Part shown: positions 15,547 to 24,026 of the stretch, piece after piece
Layout: the number at the start of each line of letters is the position of its first letter
How positions within the stretch are numbered: the stretch's first letter is position 1
Virus record (IMG/VR): IMGVR_UViG_3300007734_000912
Location: 1 to 32,235 of that record
Source of the DNA: a virus
Reading direction: 5' to 3' (one strand)
DNA: 32,235 bases
Notes under the pieces: generated by a model
Database searches by the model: none
Told to the model about the DNA's origin: nothing
The model's input: the letters and a program-made list of their open reading frames with translations, nothing else
Translations under genes and position numbers: made by a program

Positions 15547-15605
15547 GCTTTGAACATTCGTTCACATTAAGTGTATTTCCAACAAAAAAATAAATTTAGG
15601 AAAAA

Positions 15606-16562
15606 ATGGCAAACAACAGAGACTTGCTTAGAGAAGCAATCGCAGATGCTAAAGCTGTAAAAGAAACAGCAATCGCAAATGCAAAAGCTGCACTAACAGA
15701 ATCATTCACTCCGTTCTTAAAAGAAAAACTTTCTCAAAAAATTTCAGAAATGGAAGAGGGTTACATGGATGAAGAAGTGTATGAAAATGTAGAAGAAAAC
15801 AATGAAAATTTAGATGAAATTTCTTTAGACGAACTTTTAGCTGAATTAGAAGAAAACGATTCTGTAGAAGAAGATCTTTACGAAGCAAAAGAAGAAAACG
15901 AAGAACTGTCTATCGAAGACATGTCTGAAGATGATCTTAAATCATTCATCGAAGATGTTATCAAAGACATGGTAGCTAACAAGGAATTGGAAGCGGGTCA
16001 TGAAGGTATGGAAGATGAAGAAGGTGCTGAAGATGAACCAACTGATGAAGAACCAACTGATGAACCAGCTGACGAAACAGCTGATGATGAAGAATTTGAC
16101 TTAGAAGAACTTTTAGCAGAAATGAATGTTAAAGAAGAAAGTGATGGACTTGAAGAAGCAAGAAGAAAAAAAGTTAAAAAAGCTAAAGAAGAAGAAGACG
16201 ACACCAAAGAAGAAGAGCTTGAAGAAGCATATGGTGTTATCAAACATCTTAAATCTGAATTAAACGAAATCAACTTGTTAAATGCTAAACTTCTTTACAC
16301 AAACAAAATCTTCAGAAGTAAATCATTAACCGAATCACAAAAAATAAAAGTTTTAACAGCGTTTGATAAAGCAAAAACTAAAAAAGAAGCTCAACTAGTT
16401 TATGAGACTTTAACAGAAGGACTAAAAGTATCTATTACTAAAGCTCCACTTAAAGAATCATTAAGTTCAGCGTCTAAATCTTTAGGCAATGCAATAAGCA
16501 AACCAATTATAGAAAACGATGCTTTCGCACGTATGCGTGAGTTAGCTGGATTAAAAAAATAA
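15606..16562 (+). CDS. Prohead scaffold/core protein (T4 gp22-like)
   Basis: A 318-residue acidic protein placed between protease and capsid genes, the position of T4 gp22. The N-terminus is a helix rich in Ala and Lys (residues 1-50) containing ALTE-S, a candidate cleavage site at Glu32. A long Glu/Asp-rich stretch follows (about residues 50-180), then a coiled coil around LEEAYGVIKHLKSELNEINLLNAKLLY, typical of gp22-like scaffolds. The last residues are ARMRELAGLKK, sharing RM-x-x-LAG with the protein at 15084. AGGA lies 8 bases before the start, one of the few Shine-Dalgarno-like sites here. The protein should form the prohead core and be degraded by the protease. Confidence 0.85.
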   Translation: MANNRDLLREAIADAKAVKETAIANAKAALTESFTPFLKEKLSQKISEMEEGYMDEEVYENVEENNENLDEISLDELLAELEENDSVEEDLYEAKEENEELSIEDMSEDDLKSFIEDVIKDMVANKELEAGHEGMEDEEGAEDEPTDEEPTDEPADETADDEEFDLEELLAEMNVKEESDGLEEARRKKVKKAKEEEDDTKEEELEEAYGVIKHLKSELNEINLLNAKLLYTNKIFRSKSLTESQKIKVLTAFDKAKTKKEAQLVYETLTEGLKVSITKAPLKESLSSASKSLGNAISKPIIENDAFARMRELAGLKK

Positions 16563-16600
16563 ATTAAAAAACAACTAAAAAAACAAACAAAAAAACAATT

Positions 16601-18241
16601 ATGAGTGCAATTCAATCATTACTCGAATCCGCAAATCCCTGGAAGTCACTTCAAAGTGACGCAGGAAAATTAGCGTCCAAATGGGTCAAAACAGGCCTAC
16701 TTGAAGGATTAGATGAAACATATAAAAACAATATGTCTATCTTATTAGAAAATCAAGCAAAACAATTAGTAGTAGAATCTAGTGCAACAGGCCAAGGTGG
16801 TACTTTTACCCCAGGCCAATCAGAAAATTGGGCAGGCATAGCTTTACCAATGGTTCGTAAAGTATTTGGTTCAATAGCAGCGAAAGAATTCGTTAGTGTT
16901 CAACCAATGAACTTGCCATCTGGTCTAGTATTTTTCTTAGACTTCCAATATGGAACTAATGTAAATCCTTTTGCTGCAAATGGTTCTTTATATGGAACAC
17001 GTAGTGCAACAGGTCAATTTCCATTCGCAACTCCATCTCCAGTAGGTGGTTTGTATGGTGCTGGCCGTTTTGCTTACACAACAAACCAATTTTCAGCTTC
17101 TGTTGCTAGCACTAATGCTACCGCATCTTGGGCAAGTGTAGGATTTGATTCAACTCTTTCATCATCTGCAGCAGCAGGCGAAGTTAAAGCTTTAACAGTA
17201 CCTACAGCAAGTTTAACATCATTTGATCCAGATGGAGTACGTGCATTTGTAATTTTATCAGGTTCAGTTACTGTAGCTACAAACTTACCAGCATTTACTT
17301 CTTATAACTACACAGCTGGAACAATTACATTCTATGTATCTGCTTCTTCTGCTCAAGTTGCTACTTCAGGTTCTATGGTAGTTTACTACAACAAGTCAAC
17401 AGCTGACAACACACGTGGTGACTTTGAAGACACAACAGGATTACCTGCAGTTCCAAACGCTCAATCAGCAACTACAATTGCTATTCCTGAAATCAACATC
17501 AAAATGCAATCTCAAGCCATAACAGCTAAGACTAAAAAGTTGAAAGCAGTATGGACACCTGAATTTGCACAAGATTTGAACGCTTATCAGAATATCGATG
17601 CTGAAGCTGAATTGACAAACATCATGAGTGAATACATTTCAATGGAAATTGATTTGGAAATCTTAGACATGTTGATCGAAGATGCAGCTGCTGCAACTGA
17701 ATATTGGGACACAAACAACAACTCAGTAATCAATGATGCAGGCACAGCTTTCGTAGCTTCAACTTCTGGATTCTACAACACTCAAGGTGGTTGGTTTCAA
17801 ACTTTAGGCACAAAAATGCAAAAAGTAAGCAACAAAATTCACCAGTTAACACTTCGTGGTGGTGCAAATTTCTTAGTATGTTCTCCAACAGTTGCTACTG
17901 TTTTAGAATCAATTCCAGGATTTGCTGCTAACACAAACGGAGATGCTGCCAACATGGAATACGCAATGGGCGTACAAAAAGTTGGTGCTATCAACAACCG
18001 TTACACAGTGTATAAAAATCCATACATGACTGAAAACGTTATTTTGATGGGATTCAGAGGTAAACAATTCCTAGAAACAGGTGCTGTTTTTGCTCCATAT
18101 ATTCCATTGATCATGACTCCATTAGTTTACGATCCATCTACCTTCACTCCACGTAAAGGTTTAATGACTCGTTACGCTAAGAAGATGTTAAGACCAGAAT
18201 TTTATGGTAAAATCTACGTAAGTGGTTTGAATACTCTATAG
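16601..18241 (+). CDS. Major capsid protein (T4 gp23-like)
   Basis: A 546-residue protein with the gp23 signature after the propeptide: PMVRKVFGSIAAKEFVSVQPM followed by NLPSGLVFFLDFQYG, matching the VQPMN-x-P-x-G-x-VF region of T4 gp23. The first 59 residues form a helical propeptide ending QLVVE. Cleavage after Glu59 would leave SSATGQGGTFTPG as the mature N-terminus, close to the Glu65 site in T4. The C-terminal part (IYVSGLNTL) is also family-like. An insertion of about 110 residues (roughly 120-245) rich in Ser, Thr and Ala may be a surface domain. It ends in TAG and is followed by a terminator. Confidence 0.95.
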   Translation: MSAIQSLLESANPWKSLQSDAGKLASKWVKTGLLEGLDETYKNNMSILLENQAKQLVVESSATGQGGTFTPGQSENWAGIALPMVRKVFGSIAAKEFVSVQPMNLPSGLVFFLDFQYGTNVNPFAANGSLYGTRSATGQFPFATPSPVGGLYGAGRFAYTTNQFSASVASTNATASWASVGFDSTLSSSAAAGEVKALTVPTASLTSFDPDGVRAFVILSGSVTVATNLPAFTSYNYTAGTITFYVSASSAQVATSGSMVVYYNKSTADNTRGDFEDTTGLPAVPNAQSATTIAIPEINIKMQSQAITAKTKKLKAVWTPEFAQDLNAYQNIDAEAELTNIMSEYISMEIDLEILDMLIEDAAAATEYWDTNNNSVINDAGTAFVASTSGFYNTQGGWFQTLGTKMQKVSNKIHQLTLRGGANFLVCSPTVATVLESIPGFAANTNGDAANMEYAMGVQKVGAINNRYTVYKNPYMTENVILMGFRGKQFLETGAVFAPYIPLIMTPLVYDPSTFTPRKGLMTRYAKKMLRPEFYGKIYVSGLNTL

Positions 18242-18264
18242 TATTAAAATAACAATAGATTAAA

Positions 18265-18302
18265 GAAAGAGATGTCTAAATTAGGCATCTCTTCTTTTTT
18301 TT
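18265..18302 (+). terminator. Rho-independent terminator after the capsid gene
   Basis: AGAGATGTC (18268-18276) pairs with GGCATCTCT (18284-18292), including one G-U pair, with a 7-base loop and a run of Ts to 18302. Complementary A and T tracts extend the stem. Confidence 0.88.
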
Positions 18303-18303
18303 A

Positions 18304-18314
18304 TATATTTATAC
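18304..18314 (+). promoter_or_regulatory. Late-type promoter motif, TATATTTATAC variant
   Basis: TATATTTATAC begins straight after the terminator T run. It precedes the zinc-finger gene at 18340 and resembles the variant at 28645. Confidence 0.45.
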
Positions 18315-18339
18315 TCGATATGTTAAATAAATTATCAGA

Positions 18340-18963
18340 ATGAAAAAAAAATATAATAAAAAAATAAACCAATATACATTAAAAGGAGAATTGATATGTA
18401 CATTTGATAATGTTAAAGATGCTTCTAATATAACACACTATGATGCGTTAGTTAATTGTTGTCTAAAAAAAACTAAAACAGCAGGTGGATTTGTTTGGAG
18501 ATTTGAAGGAGATGAATTTTCATTAAAATCATCTAGAGATAAAAAATCTACAACAACCTGTAAAATATGTAGTTCAAATGAAACAATACGTTCAATGTCT
18601 ATGCATCTTAAATGGGTCCATAATATTAAGACAGAAGAATACATTATTAAATATGGAGAATTTAGACCTAAAAACTTAACATATAATATTAAAATTGAAA
18701 AATCTACAACAACATGTAAAATATGTAATGTAAAAGTTAAGAGTCATCAACATTTAATGTATCATTTAACAAAAATTCATCCTGAATTAACAAAACATGA
18801 TTACATAACACAACATGTATTAGAAACGGATGTTCCTACATGTAAATGTGGATGTGGTCAACGTGTAACTTTTTTACCTAATGGTAAAGATAATGATAGA
18901 AATAAAGATTCATATTTTAGAGAATATGTAAAAGGACATTCTAATAAAAGAAGACATATTTAA
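18340..18963 (+). CDS. Zinc-finger DNA-binding protein related to homing endonucleases
   Basis: A 207-residue basic protein. Residues about 9-55 (INQYTLKGELICTFDNVKDAS through TAGGFVWRF) form an IENR1/NUMOD1-like DNA-binding repeat, as found in phage homing endonucleases. Two zinc fingers follow, each opening KSTTTCKIC and ending in an H-x(4)-H-type pair with Y-x-x-KYG or DYITQH after it, similar to MucR/Ros-type fingers. The C-terminus has C-x-CGCG ... F ... KGH, which also occurs at the N-terminus of the endonuclease at 27861. No nuclease motif (HNH, GIY-YIG or PD-D/ExK) is visible. It is either a homing endonuclease that lost its catalytic part or a DNA-binding regulator. Confidence 0.7.
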   Translation: MKKKYNKKINQYTLKGELICTFDNVKDASNITHYDALVNCCLKKTKTAGGFVWRFEGDEFSLKSSRDKKSTTTCKICSSNETIRSMSMHLKWVHNIKTEEYIIKYGEFRPKNLTYNIKIEKSTTTCKICNVKVKSHQHLMYHLTKIHPELTKHDYITQHVLETDVPTCKCGCGQRVTFLPNGKDNDRNKDSYFREYVKGHSNKRRHI

Positions 18964-18990
18964 AACATATAATGAGTTTAAAGATTAGTC

Positions 18991-19005
18991 AATATTTATA
19001 ATAAA
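18991..19005 (+). promoter_or_regulatory. Late-type promoter motif
   Basis: AATATTTATAATAAA, an exact copy, 13 bases before the ATG at 19019. Confidence 0.6.
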
Positions 19006-19018
19006 CAACTTATACATA

Positions 19019-19399
19019 ATGGCAGCAGGTAGATACTCTTTTACAATAGAACAAGGATCAACATTAAATTTAGAACTTCAATATGCTGATTCAAGTGGAA
19101 ATCCTATTGATCTTACAAATTATAGTGGAAAAATGCAAATTCGTCCTTCAGTAGCTTCATCTACAGCTTACATTACTTTAAGCAGTTCATTAAATGTAGA
19201 CGGAACTGGTTTAAACTTTAGCGGTTCAAACGGAACTACTCCTCCAACATCTGGTTCAATAGGAATATACATTTCAGCGGCATCATCTTCACTGTTAAGT
19301 TTTGACACAGGAGTGTACGACTTAGAAATTGCGTCAGGAAGTTTTGTGTCAAGAATTTTAGAAGGTCAAGTAAAATTGTCACTTAACGTTACTCGCTAA
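19019..19399 (+). CDS. Beta-rich virion structural protein (BppU N-terminal-like)
   Basis: A 126-residue protein. The sequence (RYSFTIEQGSTLNLELQYAD, NPIDLTNYSGKMQIRPS, then GVYDLEIASG, VSRILEGQVKLSLNVTR) has the alternating strands and DLT-x-Y/G-x-x-MQIR pattern of small beta-sandwich proteins. These resemble the N-terminal domain of BppU-type baseplate/fibre proteins and are common beside fibre genes in marine myoviruses. It overlaps the fibre gene by one base (TAATG), so the two products probably work together, for instance as fibre attachment. Exact role inferred. Confidence 0.65.
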   Translation: MAAGRYSFTIEQGSTLNLELQYADSSGNPIDLTNYSGKMQIRPSVASSTAYITLSSSLNVDGTGLNFSGSNGTTPPTSGSIGIYISAASSSLLSFDTGVYDLEIASGSFVSRILEGQVKLSLNVTR

Positions 19400-21258
19400 T
19401 GTCAAATAATGTAGGACCAATTAACATAATCCCTGACAACAATCAGGTTGTCTTATTAGACAACAACAAAAGTATAACAGTAGTAGACAATAACTGTTGT
19501 ACTAATGTTGATGTTACCCAACCAATAACCTCAGTAGTTCAAGTGTTAACAGGACCTATAGGCCTAGCAGGAATTAATGGCACAAATGGTTCATCAACTC
19601 CATTTTCTTATGTAAGTGGAACAACATGGAATACTACAAGTAGTATAGAAATAACAGGTTCATTTACTATAAGTGGATCTAACACATTTAAAAACATAGG
19701 TCCAGCTCAATTTACAGGTTCAGTAAACATTACTGGTTCAAGTACATTAAATGGATTTAATATGTTAACTAGTAACGATAATATATTAAGCTCTAGTTAT
19801 GCTGTTAGTTCAAGTATGTCACAAAATGCAAATACTGCTTCATACTATGGTGGAAGTGTTGTAAGTGCTTCATATGCCTTAACTGCATCATATGCTCTGA
19901 ATAGTGATGGAACAACTATTAACACAAGTTCATTCGCAACTACTGGATCTAATGTATTTTTAGGAAATCAAATAATAACAGGGTCTTTAAACATATCTGG
20001 CTCAACCATACAACAAGGCAGCTTAACAGCAACTTCATTTACAGGTTCATTATTAGGAACAGCAACTACAGCATCTTACGTTTTACAAGCTGTAAGTGCA
20101 TCATATGCTACTTTAGCTCAAACATCTAACACAGCATCTTATGTTTTACAAGCTGTAAGTAGCTCATTTACAACTACTGCTTCATATTATGGAGGATCAG
20201 TAGTAAGTGCTTCATATGCTGCAACAGCAAGTTACGCTTTACAAGCATTATCTGCTAGTTATAGTAGTACATCATCTTACTTAAACACATTAAATCAGGA
20301 CTTAACATTTAATGGCAACTTAACATTAAATGGAACAGCATCAATAACATACTTAAATGTAGCTTATGAATCATCTTCAATAATATATTCAAGCGGATCA
20401 AATCAATTAGGAGATGCTACTAACGATGTTCAAACATTAATTGGCAGAACAATAATAAGTGGAAGTTTAGAAGTAACAGGAAGTGCAAATATTCCTAGCA
20501 TAACAGGATCTTTATTAGGTACTGCTTCACAAGCAGTAAGTTCATCTTTTTCAACAACAGCTAGCTATGTAACATTAGCTCAAAGTGCTAGCAATGCAGT
20601 AACAAGCGTAACAGGTACAACTCCAATAGTGTCAAGCGGTGGCGCAACACCATCTATCAGCATACCTGCAGCAACAACAAGTGTGGATGGTTACTTGACT
20701 TCAACGGATTGGAGTACGTTCAACGCTAAGACAACGGAAGCGTATGTCGATGCTGCATTCGTATCTAAGAACGCACAGTATTACTTGATTCAACAAACGC
20801 AAGGACATCTCACAGCGGCATTCGTAGCAAATACTTACTTTCGGAGTGATACAAGCGCAAATGGTTGGAATCAAACAGTAAGTCAGCTCGGAGCAATCAT
20901 GTACTTGAATCCTACTGACTATCCAACAGTCAATGGAGTTACAACTAAGTTAAGAATATCAGCAACAATATCTACCAACAACACTGCTCCTGGTTGTTCG
21001 TTCACATTCGGACTATATCCGATTACAAGGAATGGAGGCGGTCCAGCAACAATTACGTGGACTATTGGAACTGTGATAAGTGGAAGTCAGCCAGCTCAGT
21101 TCGTTACACCTGCATTGAACACACTCACAAACAAACAAGGAACGGACTTTGCTATCCCTGCGGCAGGGATGTATGCGATAGGAGTAATCACTTCAGCAAC
21201 AACTGCAGTCAATAGTTATACTAACATGAACGCAATCTTACAATATAGAAACGCATAA
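19399..21258 (+). CDS. Tail-fibre-like repetitive structural protein
   Basis: A 619-residue protein. The N-terminus (INIIPDNNQVVLLDNN, CCTNVDVTQPITSVVQVLTG) is a probable virion-attachment region. GLAGINGTNG gives a short collagen-like segment. Residues about 70-400 are Ser/Thr/Ala repeats such as TGSLLGTATTASYVLQAVSAS and SVVSASYALTASYAL, interspersed with SGSLEVTGS-type strands, as in long fibre shafts. VDGYLTSTDWSTFNAK then marks the join to a C-terminal domain of about 190 residues, probably the receptor-binding tip. The DNA for this last part has clearly higher GC and different codon use. The protein is likely a host-recognition fibre. Confidence 0.8.
   Translation: MSNNVGPINIIPDNNQVVLLDNNKSITVVDNNCCTNVDVTQPITSVVQVLTGPIGLAGINGTNGSSTPFSYVSGTTWNTTSSIEITGSFTISGSNTFKNIGPAQFTGSVNITGSSTLNGFNMLTSNDNILSSSYAVSSSMSQNANTASYYGGSVVSASYALTASYALNSDGTTINTSSFATTGSNVFLGNQIITGSLNISGSTIQQGSLTATSFTGSLLGTATTASYVLQAVSASYATLAQTSNTASYVLQAVSSSFTTTASYYGGSVVSASYAATASYALQALSASYSSTSSYLNTLNQDLTFNGNLTLNGTASITYLNVAYESSSIIYSSGSNQLGDATNDVQTLIGRTIISGSLEVTGSANIPSITGSLLGTASQAVSSSFSTTASYVTLAQSASNAVTSVTGTTPIVSSGGATPSISIPAATTSVDGYLTSTDWSTFNAKTTEAYVDAAFVSKNAQYYLIQQTQGHLTAAFVANTYFRSDTSANGWNQTVSQLGAIMYLNPTDYPTVNGVTTKLRISATISTNNTAPGCSFTFGLYPITRNGGGPATITWTIGTVISGSQPAQFVTPALNTLTNKQGTDFAIPAAGMYAIGVITSATTAVNSYTNMNAILQYRNA
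19783..20290 (+). repeat. Degenerate repeats encoding the fibre shaft
   Basis: Repeating units encode ASY/SSY-A-x(3)-AVSASYA. The clearest pair is GCATCTTACGTTTTACAAGC at 20071 and its near-copy at 20133, both followed by TGTAAGT. Another pair (ATGGTGGAAGTGTTGTAAGT near 19849 and its relative near 20189) encodes YYGGSVVSASYA. Such repeats favour recombination and change of shaft length. Confidence 0.75.
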
Positions 21259-21380
21259 AATGAAGAATGCATGGAAATTGAGCTTATTCACATAAAGCAG
21301 CTATTTTACAAAAAGTTAACATACTTATAATATATGATTGTAGTTTCTTTTTAACATATCTTGAATATTCATTTTTTTTT
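21259..21380. other. AT-rich spacer after the fibre gene, no gene seen
   Basis: This interval between the fibre gene and the next promoter motif contains only very short reading frames and no convincing hairpin terminator. It may be scar sequence left by replacement of the fibre tip. Confidence 0.4.
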
Positions 21381-21395
21381 AATATTTATAACAAA
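21381..21395 (+). promoter_or_regulatory. Late-type promoter motif
   Basis: AATATTTATAACAAA, preceded by a T9 run. The next ATG is at 21407. Confidence 0.6.
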
Positions 21396-21406
21396 TACAT
21401 AAATTC

Positions 21407-22540
21407 ATGAACATTCCTATTTACCCTGGTTCATCATCTTTTTTTCCAGGAAACACACCTTTTGGATTTTATGATAATGACTATCAATTTCAAACAGACG
21501 CAGATAAAGTAACTACTTTTTGCGCTCGTAGATTAGGTTATCCTATTATGGAAGTAGAGTTACAAGACTTAAACTTTTACACAGCTTTTGAAGAAGCAGT
21601 TACAACATATGGAAATGAATTGTATGCTTATAACTTAAGAGACAACATGTTAAACATAGTAGGAGCATCAACTGCGTCAAATATTAACCATGCTATTATA
21701 ACACCAAGTTTAGCAAATGTAATTAAAATTAGTCAACAATATGCTGTAGAAGCAGGAGTAGGAGGAAATGTAAATTACTACAGTGGTTCAGTGACTACAA
21801 CTGCTTCACTACAAGACTATGATTTAAAACAATGGGCTGTAGATAATAGTATAACAGGAGGAATAGAAATAAAAAGAGTATTTTATCAACCTGTACCTGC
21901 TGTTAATCAAATGGGCAGCTCAAATATATTTGCAGGATTAGGAGGAGTGCCAGCAGTAGGAACTTATGGACTAATGGGTTCAACAGGTTTTCTTATGTAT
22001 CCTACAAGTTTATTGATTCAAACTACTCAAGCAATAGAAATGCAAAATCAAGTAGCATTATCTGACTATTCGTTTGAACTTATAAATAATAACTTAAGAA
22101 TATTTCCTATACCAAACAATGATGGAAATAAAATATGGTTTCAATATCTTAAAATAGATGACAGAATAAACAGCATAATTTCCTCTAACCAAGGAGCAAT
22201 TACAAACGTTTCTAACGCAGGATATTCTAATCCAACTTACACTCAAATTAATTCTATAGGCAGACAATGGATATTTGAATATACACTATCTTTATGTAAA
22301 GAAATGTTAGGATATGTTAGAGGAAAATACACTCAAGTGCCTATTCCTGGTAAAGAAATTACACTAAATCAATCAGATTTAATTTCATCAGCAACAACAG
22401 AAAAAACAGCATTAATAGAAAGATTAAGAGTATATTTAGATGAAACTTCACGTCAATCTTTACTAACAAGAAGACAAGCAGAAAGTGACTCTACAATGAT
22501 TGAATTAGGAAAGTCACCAATGACTATTTTTATAGGTTAA
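21407..22540 (+). CDS. Neck protein (T4 gp13-like)
   Basis: A 377-residue protein. VTTFCARRLGYPIMEVELQDLNFYTAFEEAVTTYGNE near residue 40 has the form of the gp13 neck/head-completion family of T4-like phages (a helix with RLGYP-x-x-xVEL and an E-E-A-V-x-x-Y segment). The C-terminal part (RQWIFEYTLSLCKEMLGYVRGKY then PIPGKEITLN) also recurs in these structural proteins. It lies 4 bases before a gp14-like gene, the same order as in T4. The pair would form the connector between head and tail. The assignment rests on context as much as on motifs. Confidence 0.65.
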   Translation: MNIPIYPGSSSFFPGNTPFGFYDNDYQFQTDADKVTTFCARRLGYPIMEVELQDLNFYTAFEEAVTTYGNELYAYNLRDNMLNIVGASTASNINHAIITPSLANVIKISQQYAVEAGVGGNVNYYSGSVTTTASLQDYDLKQWAVDNSITGGIEIKRVFYQPVPAVNQMGSSNIFAGLGGVPAVGTYGLMGSTGFLMYPTSLLIQTTQAIEMQNQVALSDYSFELINNNLRIFPIPNNDGNKIWFQYLKIDDRINSIISSNQGAITNVSNAGYSNPTYTQINSIGRQWIFEYTLSLCKEMLGYVRGKYTQVPIPGKEITLNQSDLISSATTEKTALIERLRVYLDETSRQSLLTRRQAESDSTMIELGKSPMTIFIG

Positions 22541-22544
22541 AATT

Positions 22545-23054
22545 ATGGCATTATTTGGTTCTAGTAGGGATGTTTCTTTTATTCGTAAAATGAATAGAGA
22601 GTTAATAGGAAATATTATTTCCCAAGAATGTGCTTTCTATAAGTATAAGTTAAAAGATACTATTACTAACATATATGGAGAAGCGTCAAAAGGAAGAATT
22701 TACAACAATCCAGTTTTATTAAATGCTCTTATTACAATAGGAGACAATACTAGTCCTACAAGTGAATTAGGCGTAAATTTTGATTGGCCAATGTCATTTG
22801 CTTTTTTAAGAGATGATTTAGTAGATGCTGATGTACATCCTGAAGTAGGAGACATTATATTATATCAAGAAAGTTACTGGGAAGTAGACAACACAAATAC
22901 AACTCAATTCTTTGCAGGTAAAGATCCTGATTATCCTTACTCTCCAAATCCTTTAAATTCTAATCTTGATCAGTTTGGTTACAATATCGGTGTAACTTGT
23001 GAATGTCATTATGTTCCAAGTGATAAGCTAGGAATTCTTAAGTCAAGATTGTAA
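22545..23054 (+). CDS. Neck protein (T4 gp14-like)
   Basis: A 169-residue protein. It begins with a basic region (MALFGSSRDVSFIRKMNREL), then CAFYKYKLKDTITNIYGEA, then FAFLRDDLVDADVHPEVGDIILYQESYWEVDN, ending THY-like ECHYVPSDKLGILKSRL. This pattern belongs to a conserved protein encoded beside gp13 in T4-like phages of aquatic origin, and I read it as the gp14-like neck partner. The PEVGDIILYQ-x-x-YWEVDN segment suggests a small beta domain. Its stop codon is embedded in the next late-type motif. Confidence 0.6.
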   Translation: MALFGSSRDVSFIRKMNRELIGNIISQECAFYKYKLKDTITNIYGEASKGRIYNNPVLLNALITIGDNTSPTSELGVNFDWPMSFAFLRDDLVDADVHPEVGDIILYQESYWEVDNTNTTQFFAGKDPDYPYSPNPLNSNLDQFGYNIGVTCECHYVPSDKLGILKSRL

Positions 23055-23067
23055 TATTTATAATAAA
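23053..23067 (+). promoter_or_regulatory. Late-type promoter motif
   Basis: AATATTTATAATAAA, an exact copy. It begins inside the previous stop codon and ends 15 bases before the ATG at 23083. Confidence 0.6.
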
Positions 23068-23082
23068 TGAGTAAGACACTTA

Positions 23083-23994
23083 ATGGCAACTAAAGGAAGA
23101 AAACCAATACCAAAAACACAAAGAGAAATTAGTATTTCTCAACAAACTCCCTTTAATGAAGAGACAGGAAATCCCAACTTTACAAATGAAATAAATAGAG
23201 GTAAACAAATTTCTTTTAAAGGAGACACTGTTAAACCTTTCTCTATAGGCATTCAAGACATAGATGAGTCTATATTTTACTACTTTCAAAAAGTAATTAA
23301 ACCTTTTGTAATACAAAACGGAGAAAGATTAGAAGTGCCTATTATATATGGTTCACCTGAAAAGTGGAAATCATTTCAAAAAGATGGATATTATAGAGAC
23401 TTAAACGGGAGAATTATGATGCCTCTTATTATGATTAAAAGAGATGACATTACTAAAATAAGAACTATAGCAAACAAGTTAGACGCTAACAATCCAAACA
23501 ACATTTCAATTCATAGAAAAAAATACAGCAGTAAAAACGCTTATGATAATTTTAATGTGTTAAACAATGTTATTCCTCAAAAAGTAAATTATGCGGTAAT
23601 AGTTCCTGATTATATAACTGTAACTTACAGCTGTGCTGTTAACACTTATTATATGGATCAATTAAATAAAATTGTAGAATCAATTGAATATGCGTCTGAT
23701 TCATATTGGGGTGATCCTTCAAAGTTTCAGTTTAGAGCGATGATTGATTCGTTTGCTATTAAAGCAGAAATATCAGAAAAAGAAGAAAGAACAGTAAGTA
23801 GTACTTTTAACATAAAATTAAATGGATACATAATTCCAGATGTGCCGCAAAAAGATTTAACAGCATTAAAGAAAATATCAGACGTAATCAAAATTACAGT
23901 AACAGAACAAATAATGGGAGATGGTGGAGCAGGACGTGTTTATCCTGCAACATATGGATCTTTCAATGATTCATTTGATAACTCATTTGGTTAA
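23083..23994 (+). CDS. Tail completion/sheath stabiliser protein (T4 gp15-like)
   Basis: A 303-residue protein following the gp13-like and gp14-like genes, as gp15 does in T4. Motifs are IGIQDIDESIFYYFQKVIKP, RLEVPIIYGSPEKWKS, MPLIMIKRDDI, VIVPDYITVTYSC and FNIKLNGYIIPD. Together they fit the tail-completion family whose ring caps the tail tube and sheath and joins them to the neck. The basic N-terminal arm (ATKGRKPIPKTQREI) is probably disordered. Family placement is moderately sure; order in the operon supports it. Confidence 0.65.
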   Translation: MATKGRKPIPKTQREISISQQTPFNEETGNPNFTNEINRGKQISFKGDTVKPFSIGIQDIDESIFYYFQKVIKPFVIQNGERLEVPIIYGSPEKWKSFQKDGYYRDLNGRIMMPLIMIKRDDITKIRTIANKLDANNPNNISIHRKKYSSKNAYDNFNVLNNVIPQKVNYAVIVPDYITVTYSCAVNTYYMDQLNKIVESIEYASDSYWGDPSKFQFRAMIDSFAIKAEISEKEERTVSSTFNIKLNGYIIPDVPQKDLTALKKISDVIKITVTEQIMGDGGAGRVYPATYGSFNDSFDNSFG

Positions 23995-24003
23995 TATTTA
24001 TAC
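23993..24003 (+). promoter_or_regulatory. Late-type promoter motif, short variant
   Basis: AATATTTATAC, overlapping the preceding stop codon. It is followed 24 bases later by the ATG at 24027. The downstream AATAAA part of the consensus is missing. Confidence 0.5.
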
Positions 24004-24026
24004 ATGATAACATTTACAAAATAAAA

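Noticed and set aside
15998-16273. Long minus-strand open frame, serine-rich, opposite the scaffold gene
   Set aside because: It is the antisense image of the Glu/Asp-rich scaffold codons (GAA/GAT read backwards as TTC/ATC and shifted). It has no promoter motif, and all recognisable genes are on the + strand.
20994-21215. 73-codon + strand frame inside the fibre tip
   Set aside because: It lies wholly within the fibre coding region in another frame and exists because of the higher GC there. It has no start context.
23067-23093. Eight-codon frame MSKTLNGN between the gp14-like and gp15-like genes
   Set aside because: Too short to support, and overlaps the start of the next gene by chance.
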